A DNA stretch of 7,153 nucleotides from Caldifarciminota bacterium (lineage in GTDB: Bacteria > Hydrothermota > Hydrothermia > S141-80). Position 1 is the stretch's first letter, and every line of letters starts with the position of its first letter. The position numbers and the translations under genes were made by a program. Below are positions 6,639-7,153 of the stretch, in pieces. The stretch spans positions 1 through 7,153 of the forward strand of contig JALUJC010000317.1 of NCBI GenBank assembly GCA_027053375.1, written 5' to 3'. Below the pieces are notes generated by a model. The model searched no databases. It saw only the letters and a program-made list of their open reading frames with translations, and was not told the DNA's origin.

Positions 6639-7153
6639 CCTGGTTGCTGGCCGTTGCGCTGCTCAGCGTGACCATACCGGATGCGGAGGCAAAACTCCGT
6701 GCAGGTCAGTATACCGAAGCACTGAAGATGTTCCAGGAGCTGTATGCGCTGGATGCCAACAACGTCCGCATTCTGAAAGGCCTTGCGCGCAGCTATGAAG
6801 GGCTGGGGGATCGTGAGAACGCCCTGACCTATTACTTTTTTGCATGGCAGGCTTCCCCGGGAGACCCTCAGGTGGTGAACCGGGTTTATCAACTTGCGGT
6901 GGATCTGGGACAGGAGGACCTGTTCCGTAGCGATCTGGAGTCTGCCCGCACACGATTTGAGATGGCCACCACCGTTGCGCCCGGTCGTCCACGTGCACAT
7001 TTTCTCCTGGGGACGGTGTACGAACGAATGGGGCAGTATTCCCGTGCGATCCGGGAATACCGGCGTGCGCGTTCCCTGCCTCTGGCACGAAAGGCGTTGA
7101 AACGTCTTGAATCACGGATCCAGAAAAGCACGCCACCCCCCCGAACCCCGGCC
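6635..7153 (+). CDS. TPR-repeat protein with N-terminal hydrophobic segment, 3' end cut off by window
   Basis: Open reading frame of 173 codons with no stop before the window ends. Residues 1-14 (MTWLLAVALLSVTI) are hydrophobic, with an AEA motif shortly after. This could be a signal peptide or signal anchor, though the n-region lacks a positive charge. The rest reads as tetratricopeptide repeats: about 17-50 (AKLRAGQYTEALKMFQELY), 47-80 (GLARSYEGLGDRENALTYYF) and 119-150 (RAHFLLGTVYERMGQYSRAIREYRRA), with a degenerate repeat between. The visible end turns Pro/Thr-rich (STPPPRTPA), suggesting a linker or the approach of the C-terminus. TPRs bind proteins; no partner can be named. The start is supported by GGAGG at 6623-6627 and the ATGA overlap with pgk. 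An extracytoplasmic TPR protein behind glycolytic genes suggests transcriptional convenience rather than pathway membership, but this is inference. Confidence 0.85.
   Translation, partial: MTWLLAVALLSVTIPDAEAKLRAGQYTEALKMFQELYALDANNVRILKGLARSYEGLGDRENALTYYFFAWQASPGDPQVVNRVYQLAVDLGQEDLFRSDLESARTRFEMATTVAPGRPRAHFLLGTVYERMGQYSRAIREYRRARSLPLARKALKRLESRIQKSTPPPRTPA

Noticed and set aside
5632..6675. 347-codon minus-strand open frame opposite pgk
   Set aside because: Pro/Arg/His-rich translation typical of an antisense frame in GC-rich DNA; pgk on the plus strand has every family motif.

Overview
This is a compact, moderately high-GC bacterial chromosome window with no mobile elements, RNA genes or CRISPR. 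Genes are packed with stop/start overlaps. The only non-coding stretch of any size is 168 bp (4013-4180), and it holds two divergent promoters with near-consensus sigma-70-type -35/-10 boxes and 17-bp spacers. Shine-Dalgarno sequences (GGAGG) precede most genes. These features mark a bacterium rather than an archaeon. The phylum cannot be fixed from this window alone. A CXXXY-type CcmE, PdxS/PdxT vitamin B6 synthesis and a GAPDH mixing features of the Bacillus and plastid/cyanobacterial types are clues, but none is decisive.

Layout. (1) 1-2199, plus strand: a two-component pair (an OmpR/PhoB-class response regulator cut by the window start, then a PhoR-like histidine kinase overlapping it by 14 bp) and a small stand-alone PUA-like RNA-binding protein joined by an ATGA overlap. 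(2) 4012-2132, minus strand: pdxS, pdxT and ccmE, apparently one transcript from a promoter at 4042-4070. It makes pyridoxal 5'-phosphate and adds a periplasmic heme chaperone whose heme ligand is Cys instead of His. The 3' end of ccmE overlaps the 3' end of the convergent PUA gene by 68 bp. (3) 4181-7153, plus strand: a YtxH-like small membrane protein, gap, pgk and a TPR protein that runs off the window. All are tightly coupled (ATGA overlaps, or a 14-nt gap before pgk), with a promoter at 4112-4140.

Together the genes cover signal transduction, PLP synthesis, a cytochrome c maturation component and lower glycolysis/gluconeogenesis. I see no new defence or mobile system. The points most worth a second look are the Cys-type CcmE placed with pdxST, the symmetric repeats between the divergent pdxST and gap-pgk promoters, the orphan PUA protein coupled to a sensor kinase, and the mixed cofactor-pocket signature of the GAPDH.
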